Below, piece after piece: positions 25,901-33,700 of a DNA stretch of 64,000 bases; position 1 is the stretch's first letter, and each line of letters begins with the position of its first letter. The notes beneath the pieces were generated by a model. That model worked only from the letters and a program-made list of their open reading frames with translations. It did not search any database and was not told the origin of the DNA. The stretch spans positions 1 to 64,000 of the IMG/VR virus record IMGVR_UViG_3300005518_000016. One strand, written 5' to 3'. Origin of the DNA: a virus. The position numbers and the translations under genes are program-made.

Positions 25901-28876
25901 CCGCTCGAAGGGAAGTACACCGACTTCACGCTGAGCCGCACACTCCAGAAGACCCTGATCGAATCCACTGACCCCAAGCTCCTCCACCTGATCCCGGGGA
26001 ACACGGACACCAACCTCCGGCTCTACCGGCAGATTGCGGACTTGGCGTTCCAGGGAGTGAACACCAAGGAGCTGAAGCAGTATCTCAAGCTCTCGGACGA
26101 GGAGATCGCCCAGCACTTCCTTCGAGCCCCGGCCGAGGCGGCGCGCACCCTCCAGCAGCTCTCGGCCTTCCGGCAGATCCACGCCAAGACTCTTGACCGT
26201 GCGGCCGAGGCGATCTCCTTTGGCGGCGCCCTCGAGGGCCTGATTGGCCGGGAAGGCCCACCGACCATCGTCGGCGCTCGTGGCCGGGTCATCGGGCGGG
26301 TGGGGCAGATCGAGGCCGAGCGCACCCTCGAATCCCTCGCCGAGGAGACCCGCAGCTTCGATCAGATCATGCTCGCCGACACGCTCCAGAAGCCGGCCAA
26401 GCAGTCCGAGATGAACCTGATCCAAGCGGCCTCCTACCCGTTCATGATCTCGCAGATCGCTACCGCCGAGCGCAACGCCCTGACCCAAGCGGGTCGCTAC
26501 GGCATGGATACCTTGGACGAGGCGCTGACGATCCCGCTGGCCAAACTCCATGAGGTGGCCACTGGCAACCGGGGCCCGCTGGAATCGGCCAAGGCCTCGA
26601 CCCAGTATCGTCTTGCCGCCATCCGTCGACCCGGCGCCTACGTCACCCCGCGCCGCTCGTGGAAGGCCACGGTGCAGGACATCTACGACATCAGCGCCGA
26701 CACCCTCTCGAAGATGTCCCCGGAGGACGCCCGGGCCACCCTGAAGATGCTCCTCGAGTTCCCGACCGACGCCGCGCACTTCCTCGGCTGGGCCTCCTCC
26801 GCTGGAGAGTTTGAAGGGGCCAAGGGGCCCTCCTCCTCCACGCTGGTGAATTGGGCGCTCAACCCCAAGGTGCAGCGGTGGCTCACCGTGTTCAACCGGG
26901 CCCAGGAGTTCACCGGCCGGGCGCTGGTCTTCGATGCCTCGATGCGGTCGCAGATCGCCACCAAGGGCCTCAACCCCTCGGAGGTGCTCCAGCTCCCGAC
27001 CCCGGAGATCGCGCAGGCTGTGGGGGGCGTGTCGATCCTCGATGACATGGTCCACGCCGCGGTGGCCTCCTCGCTCGAAGCGACCTTCGCCGGCCGGGCG
27101 GCAGCCAATTCCATCCCCGGGGCACTGCTCCGTATGGTGAATCAGGCCGGCTTCCTGAAGCTCGGCTATCCCTTCCCGAAGTTCAACCTCTCGGCCGCCC
27201 CGCGCTACATCTGGGACCACGGCCCCTGGGCCCTGATGGACCTGGTCCGCTTCCCCCTCGATGCCGCCGGCCTCTCGCCCAGTGAGTTCTTCGTCCCCGG
27301 GGCCAAGGGGCGGCTCTACCGGGGGGTACGGGCCGAGAAGTACCGCCGCGTCGACATCCCCGAGGCAGTAGGCAAGCGGCAGCTGGCCGAGGTGCGCCTC
27401 AGTGCCTCGGTGCGCGAGCTGGCCTCGACCCGGCGGGAGCTGGCGGTGCGGAACCGGATGGTCGACCGGCTCCAGCGGAAGGCCCAAGCGGGTCTCCCGG
27501 ACATCCAGACCACCTTGGACCAAGCGACCGAGCTCCGGGACCAGTTGGCCCGGCGGGTGGAGCGAGTCCGCGGTGAGGTCGACACCCACGAAGGCACCAT
27601 CCGGGATCTCCGGGCGCAGGAGGAATCACTCCTCGATGACGTCTACGATGCCGAGGGAATCAGGGCACCCAACCTGCCTCAGTACTTCGCGCGGATCGCC
27701 ACCGGGACTTTTGCCAATCTCGCGGCGGCCCTAGTGATCCGGAGTATGCCCGGGGCGCAGGGGACCAAGTGGTACCAGTACCAGATCGATGATCCGCGGA
27801 CGATGGTCGATGGCAAACCCAGGGATCCGGTCACGCTCGACTTCCGGCCGTTCGCGCCCTACGCCCAGTATCTCTACGTTGCCGACGTCATGCGGGACTT
27901 CGAGCAGCACACCGACTGGGACAAGGTGAAGGCGGATATGGCGGAGAACGCCGGCCCCGTGGAGTGGTCCCGCTCGATGTGGCAGCACTACACCGGGAAG
28001 TACACCGGGCAGGAGCTCGGGGGCCAGTTCGCCGAGGCCTTCCTCTCGATGTCGCGGGCGGCGGGGACCACTCTGACGATCCTCGATCTGCTGAAGGCCA
28101 ACGGCTGGCCGTCCCCGGCAGAAGCGACGGATGCCGTCGTCGGGACCATCGGTCAATTTTTAAGTCGGTTCACGGTGCCGCTCCGCACCGCCAAGGATGT
28201 CCTCGGGCAGGTCCTGCCAGAGGAGGCCAAGGCTCGAATCGTCCCCCGGGCCACACTGGAGGAGAAGACACGCCCCCTCGCCGCTCCGCTGGCCAACGTC
28301 CCCTTCCTCTCGCGGGTAATCCCCGAGCGGATCTCCCAGACGACCGGGCAGCCTGTCGCCACGGAGTTCCCCTTCCTCCGAGCCATGGCGGGTATCGGTG
28401 CGACGCCTCGAGACTTCGTCACCGAGGAGGTGCAACGGATCGGGGTGAATCCGCAGTCCGTGTTCATCCGGGAGACTGGGGACTATCCCTTAGATCGGCT
28501 GGTGGCGGAAAATTATTCGCGGATCCTCCAGCGCGAACTGCCCAAGATATTTGAAGCCCCTTTCTACACCGCACTGGGCACCCCGGCCGACCAGCGGGAC
28601 TACCTCCAGCAGTGGATCTTCCCCAGCTTCAAGCGGTGGGCACTGGGTCAGGTACGGCAGCAGGTGGGGGAGCCGGAGTATCAGGGGGCCATGGTGCGGG
28701 GCGAGGCGGCTCGGAAGCAGCAGCGGCAGCGGGAGCTGATCGATCGGCTTACGGCTGAGTTGGGTCCGGCACCACCAACCGATACGGGGGGCGAGCCCGA
28801 GACGCCAGATCTGCCACCGGGGCCGCCACCGGGGCTGGGGCCGGCGGCCTTCGGACCTCCTCCTGCAGGACCATAG
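22910..28876 (+). CDS. Giant internal virion / ejection protein, 1988 aa
   Basis: Starts directly after the previous stop. The N-terminal 250 residues include Gly/Ala-rich hydrophobic helices (GGGAVGGFVGGLTTTPSIFG; VTAGIASGLGAGEIAAQKYA) able to insert in membranes; residues 300-950 are low-complexity Pro/Glu segments; residues 1000-1500 are long helices including LNPKVQRWLTVFNRAQEF and FPKFNLSAAPRYIWDHGP; 1500-1600 is a coiled coil. The end is charged helices and a proline-rich tail. I found no lysozyme, protease or polymerase motif. Size and position fit the largest ejection protein of a short-tailed phage. Confidence 0.65.
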   Translation: MPGERFHPTAVAGSYRRLNPGKFDEFTDAELIDSIKRIDPQTYQLIDPQLLGAEILGDSRKTPPPPPTGDEVPKPLGIYHPPPSNLDVASQTALRLGGGAVGGFVGGLTTTPSIFGVPVGVTAGIASGLGAGEIAAQKYADYMGVGPPEIDWPSVGVQGALGLVPFGEVAGMGPVAATAVRAGQNALLGTAGTLAEDVTHGRRPTAGEVATAVATGAVFGGAMHGAGAVYGAARNAAPSFAPETFDLPAGAAPPPSAPELAQTAAAVRQLEAQEISKEFAKRGWSIPAAQRGTLAYGQEAKAYLETIAGLVEQEGVPPMMPEVGPVPAAPPPQKLLPPSPIIGYGPEGPPPSDFVVPGTPQRGVQAQPTIDRLGEQLESNLGTGPEGPPRLSTTRQIALTPPPERPPIATDRPLLEGGTPPERPQTQIQKPATPGQPYLPEATRPRPLDRTYAEGPNAGPRRENEPHGVPRPYKRKVYTPGSSKTRYEKPQDVTAEDPATYPPEVRREMARMVAELEEFQWQPGKYISMPSGTGNRHSGWSHYIAPNTWAPVSEDIYLHLPQRSPDRATFLPAIREALLEGKGSLISDVAAKIARERLAEEAAGTAMAHRTYKAALPPGAGDDIIGWIDEAGNRALPDQDLTPEQQEVREMSTDEIRAYLKIREEGLLPQDEWGQAFERALVNEATRKGLIRPEQQNLTMEGPGGAKGPTLFDFEGEEPPEKPKALGGSAADDALIAELNDEIRKTRDLEFVDPNEPANARLQRFAGETAPEQPALPGAEGVREQEIPTPEVAEAPFALTPEAAPPSKPVQESLFGAPPAKPRTPEVVSAEPELPIGERRPPSLFDRLMDEEGVLIIPKKLAGDRAGFKKWLADQEKDHGDESWFNQAEEAIAAGDHDRAWRIASAAGVRSFAKAAAAASTPQEEEALRRAVKGTALQADIQTQIVGQARRRSIPKAEQAPYVPDFPPSARVSQAGAARGRATIGPAGIVNPGPPQRPLEGKYTDFTLSRTLQKTLIESTDPKLLHLIPGNTDTNLRLYRQIADLAFQGVNTKELKQYLKLSDEEIAQHFLRAPAEAARTLQQLSAFRQIHAKTLDRAAEAISFGGALEGLIGREGPPTIVGARGRVIGRVGQIEAERTLESLAEETRSFDQIMLADTLQKPAKQSEMNLIQAASYPFMISQIATAERNALTQAGRYGMDTLDEALTIPLAKLHEVATGNRGPLESAKASTQYRLAAIRRPGAYVTPRRSWKATVQDIYDISADTLSKMSPEDARATLKMLLEFPTDAAHFLGWASSAGEFEGAKGPSSSTLVNWALNPKVQRWLTVFNRAQEFTGRALVFDASMRSQIATKGLNPSEVLQLPTPEIAQAVGGVSILDDMVHAAVASSLEATFAGRAAANSIPGALLRMVNQAGFLKLGYPFPKFNLSAAPRYIWDHGPWALMDLVRFPLDAAGLSPSEFFVPGAKGRLYRGVRAEKYRRVDIPEAVGKRQLAEVRLSASVRELASTRRELAVRNRMVDRLQRKAQAGLPDIQTTLDQATELRDQLARRVERVRGEVDTHEGTIRDLRAQEESLLDDVYDAEGIRAPNLPQYFARIATGTFANLAAALVIRSMPGAQGTKWYQYQIDDPRTMVDGKPRDPVTLDFRPFAPYAQYLYVADVMRDFEQHTDWDKVKADMAENAGPVEWSRSMWQHYTGKYTGQELGGQFAEAFLSMSRAAGTTLTILDLLKANGWPSPAEATDAVVGTIGQFLSRFTVPLRTAKDVLGQVLPEEAKARIVPRATLEEKTRPLAAPLANVPFLSRVIPERISQTTGQPVATEFPFLRAMAGIGATPRDFVTEEVQRIGVNPQSVFIRETGDYPLDRLVAENYSRILQRELPKIFEAPFYTALGTPADQRDYLQQWIFPSFKRWALGQVRQQVGEPEYQGAMVRGEAARKQQRQRELIDRLTAELGPAPPTDTGGEPETPDLPPGPPPGLGPAAFGPPPAGP

Positions 28877-29012
28877 GGCGGACGAGCCGATAGTAGGTGT
28901 CCGCCTCCCGGATCTCAAACCCATCCAGCAACCGGTACAGCTCGGCGAGGTAGGAGGGCTGGCGCTGCCCCTCGACGTAGTAGAGGCGGTAGAGCTCGAG
29001 GGCCTTCGCCAC
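28749..29012 (-). CDS. Hypothetical protein overlapping the ejection gene end
   Basis: About 87 aa from GTG 29012. The N-terminal half is a convincing helical protein (AKALELYRLYYVEGQRQPSY, then LAELYRLLDGFEIREA and YYRLVRPMVLQEE); the C-terminal Pro/Ala tail is read antisense through the last 128 bases of the giant plus-strand gene. Last gene of the long minus-strand unit. No ribosome-binding site is obvious, so an earlier start inside the upstream gene (GTG 29063) is possible. Confidence 0.55.
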   Translation of the reverse strand: MAKALELYRLYYVEGQRQPSYLAELYRLLDGFEIREADTYYRLVRPMVLQEEVRRPPAPAPVAAPVADLASRARPPYRLVVPDPTQP

Positions 29013-29016
29013 GGCG

Positions 29017-29493
29017 TCAGAAGGGGATGAGCGCTTCGCCAAGCAGCAGCTCCACAAACTCACCGATCCCCGGATTCATCTCCTCCCGGTTGCCGGCGAC
29101 ATTGAGGATCACCTCCCCCTTGGGCGTCCAGAGGAAATCCCGTGCCCGGTCGATCGGGTTGTAGCTCACAGGCTCCGGCCACGGGATCCAGAGCCACGGT
29201 CGCTTGGTGCCGTACATCGGCCCGCAGAGCCGCTGGGTGAGGTTGGTCCCTGCCGACGGCCTCCCCACGATCAGGGTCCGGTGGCTATCCCGGATGTTCC
29301 AGTGCGTCCGTGTCGGGTAGCCGGCGACCGGGCATTCCTGCAGGCCGTAGTCGGCGAGCCACGGGGCGGGGCCGGCCTCGGTCTTCCACCCCTTGGGCGC
29401 CCAGCCACCGGTGGGGGTGCCGTCAGCCTTGGCTGCACGGAGGGCGGCTTGGTCGGCACCAGTTTGCCCCCCGCTGATAATTTTGGCGATCAT
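29017..29493 (-). CDS. SLOG-superfamily protein, MoCo-carrier-like
   Basis: 158 aa. The opening MIAKIISGGQTGADQAALRA, then GTPTGGWAPKGWKTEAGPAP, TRTHWNIRDSHRTLIVG and SAGTNLT match the Rossmann-like putative molybdenum-cofactor carrier family (SLOG superfamily, also related to DprA, LOG and YpsA). These folds bind nucleotides or nucleotide-derived ligands. The actual ligand is unknown; in a phage a nucleotide-binding or sensing role is more likely than cofactor storage. Overlaps the next upstream gene by four bases. Confidence 0.75.
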   Translation of the reverse strand: MIAKIISGGQTGADQAALRAAKADGTPTGGWAPKGWKTEAGPAPWLADYGLQECPVAGYPTRTHWNIRDSHRTLIVGRPSAGTNLTQRLCGPMYGTKRPWLWIPWPEPVSYNPIDRARDFLWTPKGEVILNVAGNREEMNPGIGEFVELLLGEALIPF

Positions 29494-29714
29494 CCGCCGT
29501 GGTCCATCGTGACGACGAGATCCCCAAGCCGCTGCACGATGTCCTTGGGAGCCCCGATCACCACAATCGGGTTGCTAATCGGCAGGACAACGAGGCGGGT
29601 CTTGTCAGGGGTGACCTTCCCCTCCTGCGTCGCCTCCTCGATGAGGGCCACGGTCGCCGGGTTGACCCAGCAGACGCGACCGCCGACCTTGGTCAGTTCA
29701 ACAAATCTGGTCAC
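29490..29714 (-). CDS. Small beta-rich protein, weakly FlbD-like
   Basis: 74 aa from GTG 29714, overlapping the upstream gene by 17 bases. TRFVELTKVGGRVCWVNPAT, VALIEEAT and TRLVVLPISNPIVVIGAPKD repeat the strand-strand-helix layout of small FlbD-like proteins (own residue, expected structure, penalty line). This resemblance is faint. Function in the phage unknown. Confidence 0.5.
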   Translation of the reverse strand: MTRFVELTKVGGRVCWVNPATVALIEEATQEGKVTPDKTRLVVLPISNPIVVIGAPKDIVQRLGDLVVTMDHGG

Positions 29715-29868
29715 GGGGGTCCTCAAATGGCAGTAGTAGTTGTACCGGACACGTTGGACAGAAGGCCGCCTGCTCACCGGTCGCCCACAGGAACGCACAG
29801 CCGCAGGGGTACTGGAGGATCCACTCCAGAGCCAGCCAGTCCGTGACGCGGTGACTCACCTTGATCAT
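29698..29868 (-). CDS. Mini zinc-binding protein, 56 aa
   Basis: From ATG 29868 (ATGA overlap with the polymerase stop). CGC at residues 22-24 and CPTC at 37-40 make a four-cysteine metal site around the strand AFLWATGEQAAF. One of a dozen such short zinc proteins here. Placed directly after the polymerase, so it may be expressed at the same level. Confidence 0.6.
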   Translation of the reverse strand: MIKVSHRVTDWLALEWILQYPCGCAFLWATGEQAAFCPTCPVQLLLPFEDPRDQIC

Positions 29869-32800
29869 GCCACCGTCCCCATTTCCTCGAAGTCCTCTTG
29901 GTCGATCTCCTCGACCGGCCAACTCTCACCCTCCGTCCCCACCTCCGCAAACAGCGGCAGCGCCAGCCCCTCGGTGTCCTTCCAGTTCTTCCCCACCTTG
30001 GCATCGGCACCGATGGCCAGGTACTCTCCCATCCCCCACTCTGCCGGCAATGGCTGCTCCAGAATCGGCCGCTGCATCTCCCGGGCGACCGCCTCGACCA
30101 CCCGGTCCCACATTCTATCTGGCACCTCCAGCAGCAGGGAGTCATGGATGGGGGCCCGCAGCGGAGTCCTGCCGAAGTAGCAGTCCCCGATATAGGAGGG
30201 GTGATCCGGGTGGGCAAAGAGCATCCGCATGGCCCGCTTGAGCACCCCCGCCGCGATGGATTGAGGTCCCCACGCGATCACCCGCTTGGCGTCCTCGCCA
30301 CGGTCGACGGCGAACCACCGGCCCCCGATCTCCACCGACACCCGCCGCCGCTTCTCCCGCCACTGCCGCTGCTTCTCACTGATGGGTTTGTAGGCCAGCA
30401 CCGACCAGAACCAGTGTCGATATTGGAAGGGGTGGTTGAACGGGGTGGTGTCCAGAAACTCCCCTCGACCATTCCGCTTGTAGCAGTCGACCGTCGGGGC
30501 CATCATCGCCGGCCCGGGTCCCCCTAAATATCCTGCGTCGTAGGCCCGCTGCTGGACCGCGTAGTGGAAGGTGGGGAGGTTGGGGAAGAGGCTGTAGATC
30601 AGGTCCACGATCTTCTGGGCGTCGGCCTGATCCTTGTAAATATCCGGGAAGGTCTCGGCCATCCCGAAGGCGGTGAGGCCGTAGTTGATCCCGTTGTTGG
30701 CCCGCTTGGTCTTGTCGTAAATCAGGACATTCTGGGGGTCGTGCTTGACCTCCCGGAGGTACGCCCCGAGGTCTTCATCGCTCCATCTGAGGTCGGCGGG
30801 GCGCTTGAGCAGATGACTCGTGATGTATGCGTGAGCCCCCAGTCGCGCGAGGCGGAGATAGTGAGGGTCACGAATGAGCCAGCCGACCTCAGTCGGCTCG
30901 GCACTCGCAAAATCCACTTCCAGAAGACGGCATCCGGGACCGGCCACCACGCACCGTCGGAATCCCGCAGCCAGACTCTGCTTCCCCGTCTTGTCGGCGA
31001 CGATGTTGGTGATGTTGGGTGCGACATAGCTCAACCTCCCCATGGATGGGCGGAAGGTGACGATCGGGTGGATGCGCGGTTCCCGCCCGGCCTCCACTTC
31101 CTGTGCCACCTTCCGGATGGTGGGCACGGCATAGGTACTATCCACCTTTTTCACCGCCCGGTAATCGAGGAGAGACTTGTAGAAGGGATCTCTGGTGGTC
31201 TTCCAGAGCCGGAGCAGGGTATCTCGATTGGCGGAGTCCTTGTGGGTGTGCTTATCTTTACCGGGCTTGTGGCCCCGGTATTTCAGGTAGGCCAAGACTT
31301 GGGGCGCTGAGTCCGGGTTGAAGGGTTCCTGCCAGAACCATCTGGGGATCTCCACCTCCCGGATCTCCAGCCTCGCTTCGACCCCCTTCAGCGGCTTGCC
31401 ATCGGGTCCCTTGCACCGGTGCTTGGTGTGGACCTCCATCTGTCCACAGGCCGAGCAGCAGCTGATGATCCGCTTCACCACCCTTTCCACACGCGTCGCC
31501 GACAGGGCGAAGAGGTCCTGCTTCAGCGGATCTGGCTGTGCCGCAAGGGGCTCCCCGGTACGAAGGTTGGTTGTCCTCGCCGCAGGATGAAGCACGCCGG
31601 CTTGCGGAGGGCGACTGGTCTCTCCGGTGAGCGGGCGGAGCTCGTCGGGGACATGTGCCTGGAGCTCATGGAGGAGCCGGCGCTGCTTCACCGCCAGATC
31701 CTCGTGGAACCTATCTAACTCCGGCCGATCGATCAGGATCCCGACATCCTGCGCCGGCTTGAGGACGTTATGGTAGAGCTGGTGGCAGTCCTCGAGGAAG
31801 GCCCGCCACTGCCCCTGCTGGATCAGGTCGCCGATGATGCCGTAGCCACAGCGTTGAGTCTGGGGGCCGTCGATGCAGGCGTACTTGGCCGGGTCGGTCT
31901 CGGAGAGGTGCTTCCATGCCCCGTAGCGGCTGTAGAAGGGGGCCCAGAAGCCAAGCCCCAAGGGGACATCCGATTGGAGGATGTGCGCCGCCACCATGAG
32001 ATCGATCTGCCAGCCCCAGGCCGGCTGCGCCCCGCGGGCGGCAATCCTCGCCCAGTCGTAGCCGTAGCCGTTCCACCAGTAGTGCCAACAGGCGAGCGCC
32101 AACAGTTGTTGAATGTAGGGCCAGTACGCCGGGTCGTCCGGCACGGTGATCCCTTGATCGGGGTGGCAGCTGAAGTTCCACCGGAGGATCTGGTAGCTCT
32201 GGTCGTCCGGGGTCAGCTCATTCTCCGGCTTGCCGCCGGCCTTGTCCGGGGTCTCGACGTCGCAACTGAGGGCGACCCCGTCCGGGTCCTGGGTGGCCGC
32301 GGCGACGACCTGCGCGGTCCACGCGGCAAACCAGTCTGTTGGGGGGTCAATAACCAGGTCGATCGGCTCAGGTCGCCACTGTCCCCGTGCCAGCTCCAAG
32401 GCCACCTGGAGGTCGAAGCTGACGGTCCCAATGAGATTGGTGGCCCCCCGCTGTAGGAAAGAGGGATGGAACGTCGGGACGATCCAATGGTGATCACCAG
32501 GGTCACGGTGCACGGTGCCATGGAATTCCTCGACCCGGATGCGCGAGTGGCCATGGAGGTGGAGGAGGGTTTTGATTGGGGTGGCGCCCATCGCCAGGAT
32601 CACCTGGTGGCCCTCGGCCAGCAGGGGGTCCCGGTGCACGGCGCAGTGGTCGATGGCCGAGAATTCGTAGGGGGCGTTGTGCAGCTCGAGGCCAGGGGGG
32701 CAGCATTGGAGGATATTCCCCACCCTAAATTGTTGCCGGGTGAGCCCGTTGCGCCGGAGGATGCGCTCGAGCATGGAGCCGGCGGCGCCGACGAAGGGGC

Positions 32801-32963
32801 GGCCGATCTCAACCTCGGAGTAGCCTGGGGCCTCGCCGACCATGGCGAGGGGGGCGTTGGCAGGGCCGTCGGGGGGGACGAAGCCATGACCCCTCTCGTA
32901 GAGGCTGCAATTTTTACACGCCGCAGGTTTGCGGTTGAGGGGGGCCTTGGGCTGACTAGGCAC
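29865..32963 (-). CDS. Uracil-DNA glycosylase / 3'-5' exonuclease / family A DNA polymerase fusion
   Basis: 1032 aa from GTG 32963. Residues 15-220 form a family 4/5-type UDG: ACKNCSLYERG, VGEAPG, GRPFVGAAGSML, NILQCCPPG, HCAVH, a late THPS-like FHPSFL, and four cysteines able to hold an iron-sulphur cluster. Next comes an exonuclease with DxE (CDVETPD), NGYGYD and YACID. An inserted Cys/His cluster follows (SCCSACGQMEVHTKHRCKG). The polymerase has motif A LLEVDFASAEPTEVGWL, motif B KRANNGINYGLTAFG and motif C PIHDSLLLEV. It should replicate phage DNA; the glycosylase domain may sense uracil in the template. Confidence 0.92.
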   Translation of the reverse strand: MPSQPKAPLNRKPAACKNCSLYERGHGFVPPDGPANAPLAMVGEAPGYSEVEIGRPFVGAAGSMLERILRRNGLTRQQFRVGNILQCCPPGLELHNAPYEFSAIDHCAVHRDPLLAEGHQVILAMGATPIKTLLHLHGHSRIRVEEFHGTVHRDPGDHHWIVPTFHPSFLQRGATNLIGTVSFDLQVALELARGQWRPEPIDLVIDPPTDWFAAWTAQVVAAATQDPDGVALSCDVETPDKAGGKPENELTPDDQSYQILRWNFSCHPDQGITVPDDPAYWPYIQQLLALACWHYWWNGYGYDWARIAARGAQPAWGWQIDLMVAAHILQSDVPLGLGFWAPFYSRYGAWKHLSETDPAKYACIDGPQTQRCGYGIIGDLIQQGQWRAFLEDCHQLYHNVLKPAQDVGILIDRPELDRFHEDLAVKQRRLLHELQAHVPDELRPLTGETSRPPQAGVLHPAARTTNLRTGEPLAAQPDPLKQDLFALSATRVERVVKRIISCCSACGQMEVHTKHRCKGPDGKPLKGVEARLEIREVEIPRWFWQEPFNPDSAPQVLAYLKYRGHKPGKDKHTHKDSANRDTLLRLWKTTRDPFYKSLLDYRAVKKVDSTYAVPTIRKVAQEVEAGREPRIHPIVTFRPSMGRLSYVAPNITNIVADKTGKQSLAAGFRRCVVAGPGCRLLEVDFASAEPTEVGWLIRDPHYLRLARLGAHAYITSHLLKRPADLRWSDEDLGAYLREVKHDPQNVLIYDKTKRANNGINYGLTAFGMAETFPDIYKDQADAQKIVDLIYSLFPNLPTFHYAVQQRAYDAGYLGGPGPAMMAPTVDCYKRNGRGEFLDTTPFNHPFQYRHWFWSVLAYKPISEKQRQWREKRRRVSVEIGGRWFAVDRGEDAKRVIAWGPQSIAAGVLKRAMRMLFAHPDHPSYIGDCYFGRTPLRAPIHDSLLLEVPDRMWDRVVEAVAREMQRPILEQPLPAEWGMGEYLAIGADAKVGKNWKDTEGLALPLFAEVGTEGESWPVEEIDQEDFEEMGTVA
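32936..32962 (-). repeat. Duplicated translation-start sequence, polymerase copy
   Basis: 27 bases, 26 identical, also present at 33153-33179. Both copies encode PSQPKAPL immediately after the start codon of two consecutive genes. Here the start is GTG and the upstream gene stops inside the repeat (TAG, created by the single mismatch). Confidence 0.75.
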
Positions 32964-33180
32964 GACGTCCCTCTGCGGGATCAGCCACCGTGAGCCGACT
33001 GACTGCGAGGACACGCACCTGCGGCCACCAGCCACTCGGGAGGCGTACGCGGGCCCAGCGTCCCTCTGGGGCTACCGCTTCGACGGTGACCCAGATCCGT
33101 CGGGCCAGCTCGCCGGGCTTCCGGTCCCAGAACGTCGCGGTCGCGCCGACGGTGAGGGGGGCCTTGGGCTGACTCGGCAT
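32956..33180 (-). CDS. Hypothetical protein, 74 aa, upstream of the polymerase
   Basis: From ATG 33180: PSQPKAPLTVGATATFWDRK, then RRIWVTVEAVAPEGRWARVR and a closing SRLTVADPAEGRRA. A small beta-barrel-like fold (SH3- or KOW-like strand pattern) seems likely. The first nine codons duplicate those of the polymerase gene. Stop overlaps the polymerase start by 8 bases, so the two are translationally coupled. Confidence 0.65.
   Translation of the reverse strand: MPSQPKAPLTVGATATFWDRKPGELARRIWVTVEAVAPEGRWARVRLPSGWWPQVRVLAVSRLTVADPAEGRRA
33153..33179 (-). repeat. Duplicated translation-start sequence, first copy
   Basis: Partner of the 32936-32962 copy, 217 bases apart in direct orientation. Recombination between them would delete the 74-aa gene and leave the polymerase with a normal ATG start. 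Confidence 0.75.
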
Positions 33181-33437
33181 CAGCGCTCCGGATCCAGCAT
33201 GTCGTACACCGCGGTATCCGGCTCCCGTCCTTCCTTGGCTGCGATGAACCGGACACACGCGCGGGCCGCCTCGGCGTAGGCGTGGGAGATCGCCCAGTCG
33301 TCACACTGCCCCGGGCGGTAGGTCGCCCAGATCCGATCCCGGAGGGACTTGGGGAGGGAGAACCAGTGCGGCCGGCACATGAACATCTCCGGGGGGACGG
33401 GGCGATCACAGCCGGTAGCGTGGCAGGTATGGGGCAT
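33180..33437 (-). CDS. Phage protein with CxxxxC and MFMCRPHWF motif
   Basis: 85 aa from ATG 33437. TCHATGCDRPVPPEMFMCRP and HWFSLPKSLRDRIWATYRPG form a pattern I know as widespread in phages (metal-binding N-terminus, then the LPKxLRDxIWxxYRPGQ helix), never with an assigned function. Overlaps both neighbours. Likely an early accessory protein. Confidence 0.7.
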   Translation of the reverse strand: MPHTCHATGCDRPVPPEMFMCRPHWFSLPKSLRDRIWATYRPGQCDDWAISHAYAEAARACVRFIAAKEGREPDTAVYDMLDPER

Positions 33438-33700
33438 CAGGCCAGCCCGGTGATCGGGGGCTCCTCCTGTCGCGTGATGGCGAGATACTCCTCCAGAAAC
33501 CCCGGTCGCTGCTCCACCACCTGCAGGGCGTCTAAACACCCTTGGAGATAGCAACTGAGGATCAGGCTCTTGAGCATGTTGGGCTCGTAGGTGCAGGCCC
33601 GGAGAAGGTCGGCACAGCGGTGCTCGACCATGTTGGCGAAGGCCGACGGGACCTCCTCACGCACGGTCGGCGGCTGCCGCTTGCGAGGGCGAGGCATCAT
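33437..33700 (-). CDS. Hypothetical helical protein, 87 aa
   Basis: Basic N-terminus (MPRPRKRQPPTVREEV) followed by helices ANMVEHRCADLLRACTYEPN and SLILSCYLQGCLDALQVVEQ. Two adjacent ATG codons (33700 and 33697) are both reachable from GGGAG upstream. No family recognised. Confidence 0.6.
   Translation of the reverse strand: MMPRPRKRQPPTVREEVPSAFANMVEHRCADLLRACTYEPNMLKSLILSCYLQGCLDALQVVEQRPGFLEEYLAITRQEEPPITGLA

Noticed and set aside
24701-27589. 962-codon minus-strand open frame
   Set aside because: Lies entirely antisense to the 1988-aa gene and has the Gly/Leu/Arg/Val composition expected of a GC-rich shadow frame; no start signal or motif.
22910-28876. N4-like virion RNA polymerase
   Set aside because: The length is shorter and no T7-like polymerase motifs are seen; ejection-protein features explain it better.
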